A stretch of 64,000 nt of DNA, taken from the NCBI GenBank assembly GCA_003254905.1, contig QANU01076562.1, positions 1,122,823-1,186,822 on the forward strand, in the 5' to 3' direction. The position numbers and the translations under genes were made by a program. The stretch comes from Nissolia schottii (Eukaryota; Streptophyta; Magnoliopsida; Fabales; Fabaceae). Positions 1 through 11,478 of this stretch are shown piece after piece (position 1 is the first letter of the stretch; each line of letters begins with the position of its first letter). The notes under the pieces are model-generated. The model was not told the DNA's origin. It searched no databases and saw only the letters and a list, made by a program, of their open reading frames with translations.

Positions 1-937
1 TCTCATTAGATTGAATAGCTTGGAGTTAATGGAATGGAAGGGACGAATTATTCTTGTTGTGTTAAACAAATTGTGGCGGAAATAAGAAAACTGTTTTTTG
101 GAGGGGGGAAAATTGAACTTTTTAATATATCAAAAAGCGATTATCAAATTCTCAATACCCAAATCTATGTATATATTTTCAACATGAATCCTCAGCAGGT
201 ATGAATTAAAACTACTGAATTTTCACGTAACTGCTCAAACATTTTTTTATTTTTATATTCGATCATGCACTATATCATCAATTTCCCTGACCACAATTAA
301 GTCACAGCAAAAAGGCAGGAAATCACACTTGCATGCTTTTGCATTTTAATACTCATCAATTAAAGCGTGATGATAATTAGCATTAGTAGCAGAATCTTCA
401 AATTTGCATGGACTTCTAAAATTAAATAAATATATAATTACGAAACACATTATAATATATTGTTCTCTTTGCTAGCTCAATACTCTTTTTTTTTTTGTGT
501 GGTAATTTATAATAATATAGGCAAAGTCTCTAATTCATATACTACCAAAAGAAGTCTCTAATTCTTATTTTATTTTCTTAAGATTTACTATTAATTAAGA
601 GCATGTATATGATTGATACACAACATGGATTACAAGTATGGAGCAAACGTCAAAATCTTGGTGAGGAGTGATAATTTCTTCTCAATCGCATCTTTCCATG
701 TATATCATTATATATGTAAGATTATAATTAAGAACAAACTTATCCACAATCATTAATTAAATTCTCTAATATCTTTCTCTCTATATATATCTATTAAATA
801 CACAAGCTCCCCCCATTAGTCCCAGCACACCATTTCTCACTTCTCATCAAACAACAAATCGCACACCTTTTATAAGATCATCAATATTTCTCTTACTATA
901 TATTACGTACAAATTAGGGAAAAAAGCAAGTGATATA
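1..937. other. AT-rich upstream region of the polygalacturonase gene
   Basis: No coding region is visible. The stretch is AT-rich with homopolymer runs and should contain the promoter of the gene starting at 938. The only element I can point to is a TATA-like run near 782-790, followed by a pyrimidine/adenine-rich leader. Confidence 0.6.
782..790 (+). promoter_or_regulatory. Candidate TATA box of the polygalacturonase gene
   Basis: TATATATAT lies about 150 bases before the ATG at 938. A start site near 815 would give a leader of about 120 bases. This is a sequence match only; AT-rich surroundings make chance matches common. Confidence 0.35.
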
Positions 938-3900
938 ATGGCCCTCCATAGACATCTCCTCCTCTCGACAACAACATTCTTCATAATAATTAGCATAGTA
1001 TTTTTTGTTGCTTGTGATGATAGAACAATGCAACAAGAGGACCTACCGATTGGGAGTATATACCATGCTGGTTCACATTCCAATAATAATGTTGATGATG
1101 GATCTTGGCCATTCAAGGGCCTCTTCAAGAAATTTTCCATCTTTGGTGGCACTTCCCATTCACTTGTGCTGGTTAATGTTAATGATTATGGAGCCGGTGG
1201 TGATGGGAAAGGTTGTGATGATAACACAGAGGTACACACTTTCTCTAAATTATTGTCTGAAAAAGAAAATGCTAGAGCTCCAAAAACCTTGTCAGAATTA
1301 ATGACACCACATGATTATAGAGGCTTTGATAAATTAGTAGGTTCACGTATTGCTTCGTTACATTTGATAGTTATTATTATTTCTATAATATAAATTCTGA
1401 CAATATTTTTTGACGGTCTAGTATTGGTATTAATTTTTTTTTAAGTGCATAAATTTGATTTTACATCACATCTAGAAGAAAAAAAAAGAGTTTTTTTTTT
1501 AATTTAATTTTCTCCATACATATTATTGGCTATGTTGGGGGTATTTAAGGCATTTGAGAAGGCATGGGAAAAAGCGTGTTCTTCTTCTGGGAATGTACTT
1601 CTTGTGGTGCCTGAAGGAAATTATCTACTCAGACCAATCAAATTCTCTGGCCCTTGCAAATCCCACATCGAAATCCAGGTCAGTTAGTTCATTGCCCTAA
1701 AAAAAGGTTTGCTAAAGGAACACAGTATAATATTTTGTAAATATGAATTACTTTTTATTGTATTTAAGACTTATTAATTTTAATTTTTCAATAAAATTAT
1801 ATCACTTGTTAGCTAAATACAAAAAATAATTTACGAATAGTATTATTTAAACTTATATTCAATAATATGTTGACTTAAAACTTATTTATTATCGAATGAT
1901 ATTTCAATGGATGTGATCTTTTTTAATCAAATTGACAGTGTCTCATGCCAAATGAGTACTGATACTTTTTTGCAAAAAAAAACTATAGTAGCTGTATATT
2001 AGTTATTTTCATTTTCTAATTAAGCCCCACCCCTTTAATTAAGCAAGGTATGTGTAATTTTGCGATAAACCATATTATATGTGTGTGTGTGGAATTTGTG
2101 ATAATACATTGCTGTTAGATCAGATTCATGGAACACTTGACGCATCAGATGACCCATCAGATTACAGCGAAGACGGGAGGCACTGGCTTTGGTTCCATGG
2201 TGTTAAGGAATTAACAGTTAATGGTGGTGGAATCATCAATGGCAATGGTGACATATGGTGGGCTAATTCATGCAAGAGGGACAAAAAGCAAGTAAGATAT
2301 ATATCATAACCATAAGTGTCTTATCCCATATCTTATTGTGTATCGATTTTCTAAATTTTGCATCTTTAGCGTATTGGATAAAGGAAGATATTCTTTTATA
2401 TTTATATATATATAAATATAAATTACAAATATAAATATTTTAAAGGATATGAATAAATGTACAGGTCTTTTTCTTAAATGTATATCTAAATAATTAAAAA
2501 TATAAAGTTTAAAGTAGAGATAGAGAGGATGTCCAATTGCAATGTACATTGCAATAGTATGCAACCTTGTTATATTTTAGGTATTGAAACTTCCTTATCT
2601 TTTTAAAAATTTAAGTTGATATTCTATTTTCATCTTGATCTATTCTGATTTGTTCAAAATTTTAATTCTTAAATATTAAGTATTTTATTTCATTAAATTT
2701 GATAATTTTGTTTAAAAATATCGTGATACTAATGTTTGTAGTGATATTGTAGATATTGTTAAGATACCATTGAAATATTTAGTCATATTAAGATAATAAC
2801 ATTGAATTATCGAACTTGTCAATTTGAGATGTGTTTCTTAAGATACATGTTACATATAGTAAGATATTAACAACTATGATTGTACATAACTGCAGTTTGG
2901 ATAACATCACTAATTACTTTTTTTTATAATTTTTTAAAAGTCAAAAATCATATTTCAACTGAATATCTTTAATAAGGAAAATGTTTGGATTTGTTTATTT
3001 TATGTTTTTACATAATTTGTAATTTGAATGTTATAGGCTTTTACTGGATGATGTCTAAATTTGTTAATGGATATAGGGGCATTAACATATTCATGGTTTT
3101 GATGGTAGTAAAATCTGAGAATATGGTTGGAGACACAAAATTACATTTGTATGGGGCAGACGAGTGAAATTGTCGTTACATCTTGCGATTTCAGGTTTTA
3201 AAAAATAAAGGAAAAGCTACCCCTACAACGATTTTAGTACTGGCAGTACTGATTTCAGGGGTTGAAATCGCCAGTTGTGACGATTTCAACCCTTTATTTA
3301 AAATAAAAAACTCAGGGTGCTGAAATCGTCAATCTCTATGGCGATTTCAGCTCCAAAAATTATACATCCGTAAATTAATTACATTGCTCATATTATGGGC
3401 AAATAACCTTTGAAAAGCAATATAAAAGTAAAAAAAAAAAAAAAACTGATTTTGTTCCCTTTCACAGATTTGTCCCTCAAAATATGTGATCCTTCATATT
3501 CAGCATCAATATTACATTGTCACCTTAGCAATCTAGAGGTGGTCTAGTAGTAAAAGGTTAACATTATAGCATTTCTTTCATCAATTAATTGGGTTAACCA
3601 TCATATTTCAATATTCTCTTAAACTAAGATATAAATGGGACTTTGTCTTTTTTTAAGAATCATTGTCTTTTTTTAAGAATCAAACTTGATTCCTTGCTAT
3701 TATCGCAGTGCAATTTTATTGCTAAGGCGCTTATATAGCATTGCTTTTTATAAAGAAAAAACATATAAAGTGTACTATCTTCTACACTTCATTAGTTTAT
3801 AAAAACTTGAAAGAGGTGAATATAAAAAAAAACGTATATTATATGAAATTAATTTTTATGTACCGACCTATCTAAGTATATGTTGACGTAAGTAAAAATA

Positions 3901-4042
3901 ATTAAGTTTTTGTAACTATTATTTTAAAAATTCTACTTTTCCTAAAACACGTTCATTATTAGCTTTTATAATATCATATTCGTCAAATGACTGACCTCCT
4001 ATGCTTTGTTTTGCAGCCTTGCAAGGATGCCCCTACGGTATG

Positions 4043-4109
<67 letters not shown>

Positions 4110-6626
4110 GATTGAAATATAAAATAATGCAGAATTGAAATGCTTGCTTGTAATGAACAGTGTTTTTATATTCCAGGCTCTGACTTTCGATAATTGCGAC
4201 GACTTGATAGTTAAGGACTTGAACATAGTAAATGCCCAACAAATCCACGTGTCGTTCCAGCACTCGTCCAACGTTAAAGTTTATGGGCTTAGAGTGACAG
4301 CACCTGGGGATAGCCCTAACACTGATGGCATTCATGTCACTAACACTCAAAACATCCAAATCTCAAGCTCCGTTATTGGAACTGGTATACTATACTCTAC
4401 TAGTATATATAATTTTACCATAATTTACCAAGTACTAATCCAATATTAAATTGAGCTTAATAGTTTTACCATAAATTACTAAGTACCAATCCATATAATA
4501 ATACCATCTCTTTTACTACTTAAAAGTCATGTATATAAATAAATTTGATTGACTTTCTTAATCACTTTTGATTAATTTTAATTCCAATAACTATTATATG
4601 ATTCAGGTGACGATTGTATATCAATTGTAAGTGGGTCCAAGAATGTACGTGCCACAAACATAACATGCGGACCCGGCCATGGTATCAGGTAAATTAACTA
4701 GGGTAAACAACTAGTATGCATATCTTACCAATATCTTACTGCTATAGCAATATATAGCGTAAAACTGCGTACGCAATCTCTTGATAAATATTTTTTTTGT
4801 GTGTATATATATATATATTGTTAAAACCTTTCGATGATACTATATAGTTTGAGAAATATGACTTTTCTCTGTAAATTTTTGCACACTTGGGCAAATTTGC
4901 AATGTACAATTTCTCTCGTCTTACGAAAGACAAACATAAAATGTCTCTAACGCGGTTAGGTGATAAACACAAATTCAAGAATAAATTAAGAGATAATTAA
5001 AATAGAATTCATATATGAGATTAAGAAAAGTGAAAGAGAGACTTACTTAGGAGATTTATTCTAGTTCGATCACTAATCCCCACTAAATGATAAGATTTTT
5101 TTTTTATTACGAATTAACAATTACAAAAAGTAGTATTTTGAATAACTTACCCAAACTCTGTAATAGTAATATATTTTTAATAGCCTCTTTGGTTGGTATT
5201 CAAGAATATAGTACGCACAAGGTTTTTTCACCAAAACAAAGTCTCTCCCATTCTTATGCCTTTTTCTTATACCATATTGATACTCTGAAATTCACCAGAC
5301 TATGAAGCTCAAGGAAACATGAATTTGGCTTGTATGCAATTTTTGTCTCCTGATTTGTGTAGTAGCCAAAAGCTCTTGTTAAATGTTGCATGCCTAAGTT
5401 TGGTATAATTTGATTTCCTTCTTACTTGGACCGTTGTATGGAGATTCCTTTCTTCTTGTATTGATTGATTGATTGATCGATCTCACGAATCATGATTGCT
5501 AATCATCCTTCATTTTTTCTTCTTTTCCTTTTTTGTTTGAGTATCTGCGTTTCCTTCCTCCTAGCACTATAGAGGAAATCTCCAATAGCAATTTCTTTCC
5601 GTGCACAACTTGCAGCTTTAATACATAGTTACATAACTTCCTTTGCTAATTTTGGATTGAATCTCAACTCATCATTTTGTAGAAGCTTCTAGACTTTTAT
5701 TTATCATTTTTTTCTGTGGAGATATATCAAGAACATTTGCTAGTTCAAGATAATTTCGGTTTACATATTTCCAAAACATTAAACCACTAACACACATTTT
5801 TGGAACATTAAACCAACACCTTTGCATACGTTAGTTTGAATTAATTGTGAAATTGATTTGCAATGATTATGTCAGTATTGGAAGCTTGGGGGCCGGCAAA
5901 TCCAGGGCATTTGTTTCAGGAGTGACAGTGAAGGGAGCAATGTTTTCTGGCACTACAAATGGAGTTAGAATTAAGACGTGGCAGGTAAATTTAATTTGAA
6001 ACTTTGTTGCACCCTAAACATATGCTCAAAATTTACCAAGAGTTGTAGAATCCAATGAGCGTTGGTACCAATTAATACATGCAGGGAGGCTCAGGATATG
6101 CTAGGGACATCCAGTTTATGCACATTAAAATGTACAATGTGACCAACCCCATAATCATAGACCAGAATTATTGTGACAAGGCAAAGAAGGATTCATGCAA
6201 AAAACAAGTAACATCAACGACTCTTGATTACTATAATTTGCAACATTTATGCGCATACGTACATGGTAGCATGTTTGCCGGGTTCTAATTGCTAGAATGA
6301 TGTGACATATCATTAGATGATATAAGTGGTTTCTTCTGCCACTTTAATGGCAAGATTTCTGAAAAGAAATTCTGGTTACATTTTTCTGGATGTATCAGAA
6401 ATCGGCGGTCCAGATTTCAAATGTGTTGTACCAAGACATATCGGGGTCAAGTGCTTCGGATGTAGCGGTGAAGTTTGATTGCAGCGATAGCTTTCCGTGC
6501 AAGGATATCACAATGGAGGACATAGACCTGCATAAAATGAAGGGAGGAGATTCAGCAGAGGCTTTATGCAACAATGTTCAGGTGTCTTACTTTGGTAACG
6601 TTAGCCCCAGCTGCTGCTCTTCATAG
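938..6626 (+). CDS. ADPG2-like: Polygalacturonase, ADPG (abscission/dehiscence) type, GH28
   Basis: Secreted endo-polygalacturonase that hydrolyses alpha-1,4 bonds in de-esterified pectin of the cell wall. My model has nine exons: 938-1231, 1550-1678, 2124-2291, 4017-4037, 4177-4384, 4607-4688, 5876-5984, 6085-6207 and 6399-6626. All introns are GT-AG and the 453-residue frame is continuous. A hydrophobic signal peptide covers about residues 1-25, followed by a low-complexity spacer. The GH28 fold starts near VNVNDYGA. All four family motifs are present: NTD (252-254), GDD (274-276), GHG (297-299) and RIK (332-334). The phrases NAQQI, SVIGTGDDC and KSAVQ recall Arabidopsis ADPG1/ADPG2, which act in pod dehiscence and organ abscission. 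That role is inferred from the family. Exon 4 is only 21 bases. Confidence 0.93.
3170..3385. repeat. Dispersed repeat with alternating CGATTTCA / TGAAATCG motifs, in polygalacturonase intron 3
   Basis: This part of the 1.7-kb intron 3 contains several GATTTCA words and their reverse complements. It ends in a stretch (ATGGCGATTTCAG then ATACATCCGTAAATT) that reappears in diverged form at 13423-13515. I read this as two old copies of one dispersed, probably LTR-related repeat. I cannot name the family. Confidence 0.4.
3643..3682. repeat. Perfect tandem duplication of a 20-bp unit
   Basis: TTGTCTTTTTTTAAGAATCA occurs twice head to tail in intron 3 of the polygalacturonase gene. It looks like replication slippage. 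Confidence 0.9.
4017..4037 (+). other. 21-nt microexon (exon 4) of the polygalacturonase gene
   Basis: The 21 bases after TTTGCAG and before GTATGT encode PCKDAPT in frame. This is the conserved short segment that joins NSCK... to ALTF in ADPG-type enzymes. Both flanking introns are phase 0, so skipping would remove seven residues without a frameshift. The acceptor, the donor and the family sequence all support it. Confidence 0.85.
4043..4105. repeat. Compound microsatellite (CATATA)n(TA)n
   Basis: CATATA repeats pass into a pure TA run. It begins 5 bases after the donor site of the 21-nt microexon, so length changes would lie right against a splice site. Confidence 0.95.
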
Positions 6627-8227
6627 ACGTTAAATTAACTTGTCCAGAAATTCTTGTGCGATCACAAAGTATCATATTAGGTTGAATGACATTCTTGTAT
6701 ATAATGTTTCGTGGCCACACAAAAATTTATCTTTATTTGTCTTAGCGCGGACTCATGGAATGAACCACGCTTTGTTGTTGCTGTGAATAGAAAAGACACA
6801 TTCGTGGCGAATGGCTTAGTGTGATCCTTTGAAACAATGATTGTCATAAACGGATATTGTGCCATTATTTGTCGCTTAATTCATCAATAGAATCCAAAAT
6901 CTTGCTACTTAAAGTCAATGTTTGGTGTCATAGCAATTTGCCTTTTCTCTTTTGTTTCAAGATTTAGTTTGATGATGTGTTAAAATGCAACGGTAAGATT
7001 CCAGTGAATTATGAAAGCTTGTTTGGCTTTTTAGTATCAATTAGGCAACGGCTTTGAAGAGCTTTTTGTGCTTTGTAGTGTGGGATTGCAATGATGTTGG
7101 TAGCATCTTTAAATTAACATACATTTCAGATTACTCTACACCAAAAGTTACGCTTTGGGCCCAAAAGGAATCGCCACAAGATTTTCCGGACTCAAATTAG
7201 GTGGAGTCATGATAAGTGGCTCCACTTACAACTCAATTGTACCAAAAAAGAGGGAAAAGGGAAATAACAGTGTGATTTGTGGCTGAAAAATCGGCTCCTA
7301 TTTGGGAGATGATGATAGTCCAGAATTGAAGCTGGATAACTGATACTGAAAAATGAGACTAACAATACAGGTTAGGTGAATAGGTTATACCTAACTTTAT
7401 TATAATTGTTAATTTTTTCTGTATTTTTTTTTCGAATTTTAGTATCTCTCACATGATAAATGAGGATACGCTCGAGCGTTTAAGTGGGCCCCTCCCAATG
7501 ATGTTTTATTTGTACACATGAATCTCGAGATCAAACTTAGCACCATGCGTTTAAGAGACTCAAACTTCTTTCACTCCGAGGAGCACAATTAATTTATTGT
7601 GCGTTTAAAATGACAATAGTTGACCAGAATGAAATGAAACAAAATTCCATATCAAATCTCTTTCGATTAAAGTTTGAAAACTTAGGCTACTTCATGTTTC
7701 CTATATATGAACAAGTAGCTTAAACATCATTCATCTCTGCAGGACGATTTTTTGCTTAAAGAAACTAAAGCAATGCTCTCTTATTAAGAAAATGACGTTC
7801 ATAGAAGAAAGAATGAATGACCAACAAAAGTAAGATTGAAATAACAACTCCAATAACATCAATGCTTTCCTTTAGGGTCTACAACTAACACATTGCTGCT
7901 CTATACATATCAGTTAAAAGCTGTGTAAAACTCTCTCCAACCCTTATCTCACATCACATGGCATACACCGGCTAACAAAAACAAGAAATTATTTCATAGT
8001 CATGGAGCATCAGGTGCAATGTGCTCTACCGAATAATAAAGTAACATTTCAGATCAAACTGTAAGTTCTACCACTAACTGAAACTAAAATGTCGCTCTAT
8101 CATCAAGTAAAGCATAATCTTAGTGTTCCATGACCGCCCATTAATTTATGCCAAAACAATGCATCCATCAAGTTCTATACTAAACTTACAATGTTTGTGT
8201 TAACTCATCCTAGCCCTTTTTTTTTCT
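6627..8227. other. Spacer between polygalacturonase and small membrane protein gene
   Basis: Holds the 3' UTR of the upstream gene and, towards the right end, the 3' UTR of the convergent minus-strand gene. No gene, no clear TIRs and no tandem array recognised. Confidence 0.6.
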
Positions 8228-8548
8228 TCATTTACTTGCATCACTTCCTGTTGCCGTCGCTGCGGTTGATGACTTTGGTTCTTCTGCCGCCGGAGGTGGT
8301 AGCCCGCCATCAATGCAACTTCTACACCTCTTCTCAACCCAACCTTCAATGTCATTCTCCCCATTACCACCAAAGTGCCTCCCACCACAAAGCCTTGCTA
8401 TCATCCCCGCAACCACACCAACTATTGTGATCACTGCTATCACCACCACAAGTGTCTCAATTGATCTGTGTGAGTAATACCGGCTCGGCTGATTTGGCGG
8501 CGGACCGACAACAAAGGGTTGCATTTCACTCCCTTGCCTTCCATCCAT
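8228..8548 (-). CDS. Small single-pass membrane protein, function unknown
   Basis: An intronless 106-residue protein. The N-terminal third is polar and proline-rich (PPPNQPSRYY). A single hydrophobic segment runs from about residue 33 to 51 and is followed by RLCGGRH and a distinctive DIEGWVEKRCRSCIDGG stretch (66-82) with two close cysteines. The C-terminal tail is low-complexity (A/T/S/E). From memory this layout matches a small family of uncharacterised plant membrane proteins, but I cannot name an ortholog. Composition and the sharply defined membrane segment argue for a real gene. It is transcribed toward the polygalacturonase gene. The in-frame ATG at 8548 is the first one and gives the proline-rich head, so I chose it. 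Confidence 0.75.
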   Translation of the reverse strand: MDGRQGSEMQPFVVGPPPNQPSRYYSHRSIETLVVVIAVITIVGVVAGMIARLCGGRHFGGNGENDIEGWVEKRCRSCIDGGLPPPAAEEPKSSTAATATGSDASK

Positions 8549-11290
8549 TTTATGGTTCTGCTTTGTAGAAGACAGAACAATTGAAGATTGAACTCTTTGA
8601 TTGGCTTTTTAGTTCAAAGACTCTTGATGCTAGAAGAGGAAAACTATAGAGAATAGATTGGAAAATGTGAGTTATTTTGGCATATGGTTTAATGCAGGGA
8701 AAAGAATCCAGAAAAATGAGAGCAGAGTAGGGGAAAATGAGACTGCACAAAACTCAGACACTGAAACTATATGGACTCTACTACAGTAACAGTGTCAAAG
8801 TGATTGTTTTGATTAAAATTATTGTAGCTATGAAAATGGGAATCCAATGGTCATTATTTAAGTATATGTCATTCTATGCCTCTTTTTTTTTTGGGTTACT
8901 TTGGTTCTTTTATGTTTGTTTTGTTATTATTATGTTTACATTTCTTTTCTGTTTGTTTACTTTATCTGACTGGTTTTTCATTTTTTAGGTGTGATTAAAA
9001 AAGCAGGTGTGACTTTCTAGGTGCATACATTTATGAATTAGGCCCAAAAATAAGGCATATTTGAGTTGGTCGTTAAGTCAAATAAATTCTTATCTAATTT
9101 TAAAATGGTATGTTAAATTTATTTCAAACAATATAATAAATGATATTTTAATCTTTATTTTATAATCACCTGTCATTTATCGTTAAAATATCATTTATTG
9201 TGTAATACAAAACATATTTAACATAACGTTTCAGAATCGTCCAAGAATTTATTATTAATTCATTAACAACTAACATAGTTAAAATGGGACTTGTGGCCAT
9301 GCGACTTGTGGCCTTTTGTCAGTGAGGGGTCTCAAAAGGAAAATATTTGATATCTCCTCCCAAGTTTGTCCCTTTGTGAAATGTCACATGTTAATGTTCA
9401 ACATATGAGCCTGTGACTGCAATATGCAAAAAGAACCATGGTGATTTTTTTTGTTTTGTATTTTTTACTGGCTGCTTGCTAACTTGTCTTTTATATGTCC
9501 ACTGGAGCAATTTGAGAGCTATGTTAATTAGTTTCTGCATCCTTTTCAGTGTCCCAAATTGGCTGGTTTGTATAGAAAAGTTTAATGGGTAAAAATCACC
9601 TGAATACTGAAGGACTTGTTCATTGAAGACTCAGGACTGATACCCTTCGGCGTGACTCTTCAGAAAGCTGGCTCTGAATCTGATATCGGTGACTCATCCC
9701 ACAGTTTGGACCATGTACCATCATAATTTGCAATTCTCAGAAACACTTGTGGAGCATATCACATGAGAGAACATATTTTGTGATCGAGTAGGAGAAATAA
9801 ATCTTGATAAATGGTATATTAGAAGTTAGTACCACGTGACTTTTTGTGATATCGTAATATTTAAATAAATTTTAACCTTGATTATTTATGTATGGAGGGT
9901 TGTAAGTTGTTATCCTCTTTTTTTTTATTTGTCTACTAGGATGTTCGTTTGACTTTGCTAAACTAATCACCTTGAGCCCATTGAAATAATTTATAAACCC
10001 GAGCAAGATATTTGGACTAAGTGGCTAAATTAAATGGTTTACTTCATCTAACAGTTTCAAACACATAACTATTTGGTCATGTGGACTCTTACTCTATCTT
10101 AACTTTTGAGATAATGATCATTAGTTTATATGATTTTTCTTTTTTAAAATTTTTCTTTCTTTGGAGAAATTGAACACATATCCCTTAGCTCAATACTAAT
10201 GGAATTATCACTTGACAAGATCAGATCATCATACTCTTACACTAAACACGTTTCTCGTGTGATATGCTCCCGGTATATCAATTTGACACTATTTATGTTT
10301 ATTTGAACCTCAATCATGACATTGCAATTTTAGTATTTAAATCTCTATTTTTAAATAATTTAAGTGATAATGCTATTATGTGCAGTACCCATTTTGTTTT
10401 AAGGGGAATGGTAAGAGGCCCCTATGGTATTCACGCATTAGTATGTGCATGTTGATCTGTCTATTGTCTCGGTTGTGGAAATATACGGCTGTGCAGGGCT
10501 TAGAGAGCTAGAGGCGGGCTTTGAGAATAGAGACATTGATACTTGCCACTTTGGTGTCTTGTGGTGGTGTTTAAATAATGATAGTATAGTATGTTTGTTA
10601 AGGTAGATGTTCAAATAATGTTGCTTCACGTGGCGTGGTGGAAAGTTTAAAGTTGATGCTCTAAATAACAAGACACTCAAAAAATTGACAATATATTTAA
10701 AAATGTGATTAAAATGAGGAGGTTATATTTTACATGTATTTTAGTCTCTTAGTTAGGGATGATAACAATATCCACAAATTCAGATATCTACAGAGGTTAT
10801 CTATGATAAATATGGGTATATCTGTAATTTTTGTACCCACAAAAACGGTTATACATACTAATTAATAAATGAGTATAGATATGAGAATTAAGGCATCTAA
10901 CCCGTGGATACCCGCTAATTATCTGTTAATATATAAAGTTATTTAAATATCTTTACTTGTATGAATATAAAAACAAAAAATCCTAATTCATTTTTATTTA
11001 CTAACATTATTGAAATTTTATTGTGTATTTTATTAATTTAAATTGTGATTTGTTAGTGGTAGTATTATAATATATTATATTTGATAGTAGTTTTTATAAT
11101 TTTTTTTAAAATTTTTGGTAAATCTCATGGATATCCACAAATATCCATGGAGATTCAAATCCTTACTGGTAGAGGTAATGGATACTCCTAATGAATATGA
11201 GTACAATTATAGATAAAATATTAAACAAGTATGGATAGTGGGAGCATGCACTCGTACTCACAGATACTCATTGTCATTTGTATTGTCTAT
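8549..11290. other. AT-rich spacer with MITE remains
   Basis: Contains the promoter side of the small membrane protein gene and no further coding region. A foldback element lies at 9081-9253. The 10757-11287 stretch shows GGGATGATAACAATATCC at its left and a diverged inverse (TACTCATTGTCATTTGTATTG) at its right, with repeated GGATATCCA-type words inside. This suggests a decayed MITE, but the borders are unclear. Confidence 0.5.
9081..9253. mobile_element. Foldback MITE, about 70-bp inverted arms
   Basis: Left arm 9081-9151 and right arm 9183-9253 are imperfect inverse copies. The innermost part (AATAAATGATATTTTAA against TTAAAATATCATTTATT) is perfect. A 31-bp spacer separates them. A diverged relative lies at 47780-47922. 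There are no coding sequences and no convincing target duplication. Confidence 0.65.
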
Positions 11291-11477
11291 TAGGGGTGTA
11301 AAAAACCCGGTCTAATTACTTGCTAATCTGGACTGACTCGAAGCATTCGACCCAAAGATGATTGGGTCTATTCGGGTCCAAGGCCGAGTTTAAGTCTTCA
11401 AAATTGGGCCGGTCCAAATATAAGGTTGGGTTCAGGTAAAGGCAAACCTAGCTCAACCCGGCCCATGTACCCCCCTA
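11291..11477. mobile_element. hAT-like MITE, 187 bp
   Basis: The left end TAGGGGTGTAAAAAACCCGG and the right end, read inverted (TAGGGGGGTACATGGGCCGG), form imperfect terminal repeats of the kind seen in short non-autonomous hAT elements. The interior is rich in GGGTC/GACCC words. No 8-bp target duplication could be matched. The right end was hit by the solo LTR that follows. Confidence 0.55.
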
Positions 11478-11478
11478 A

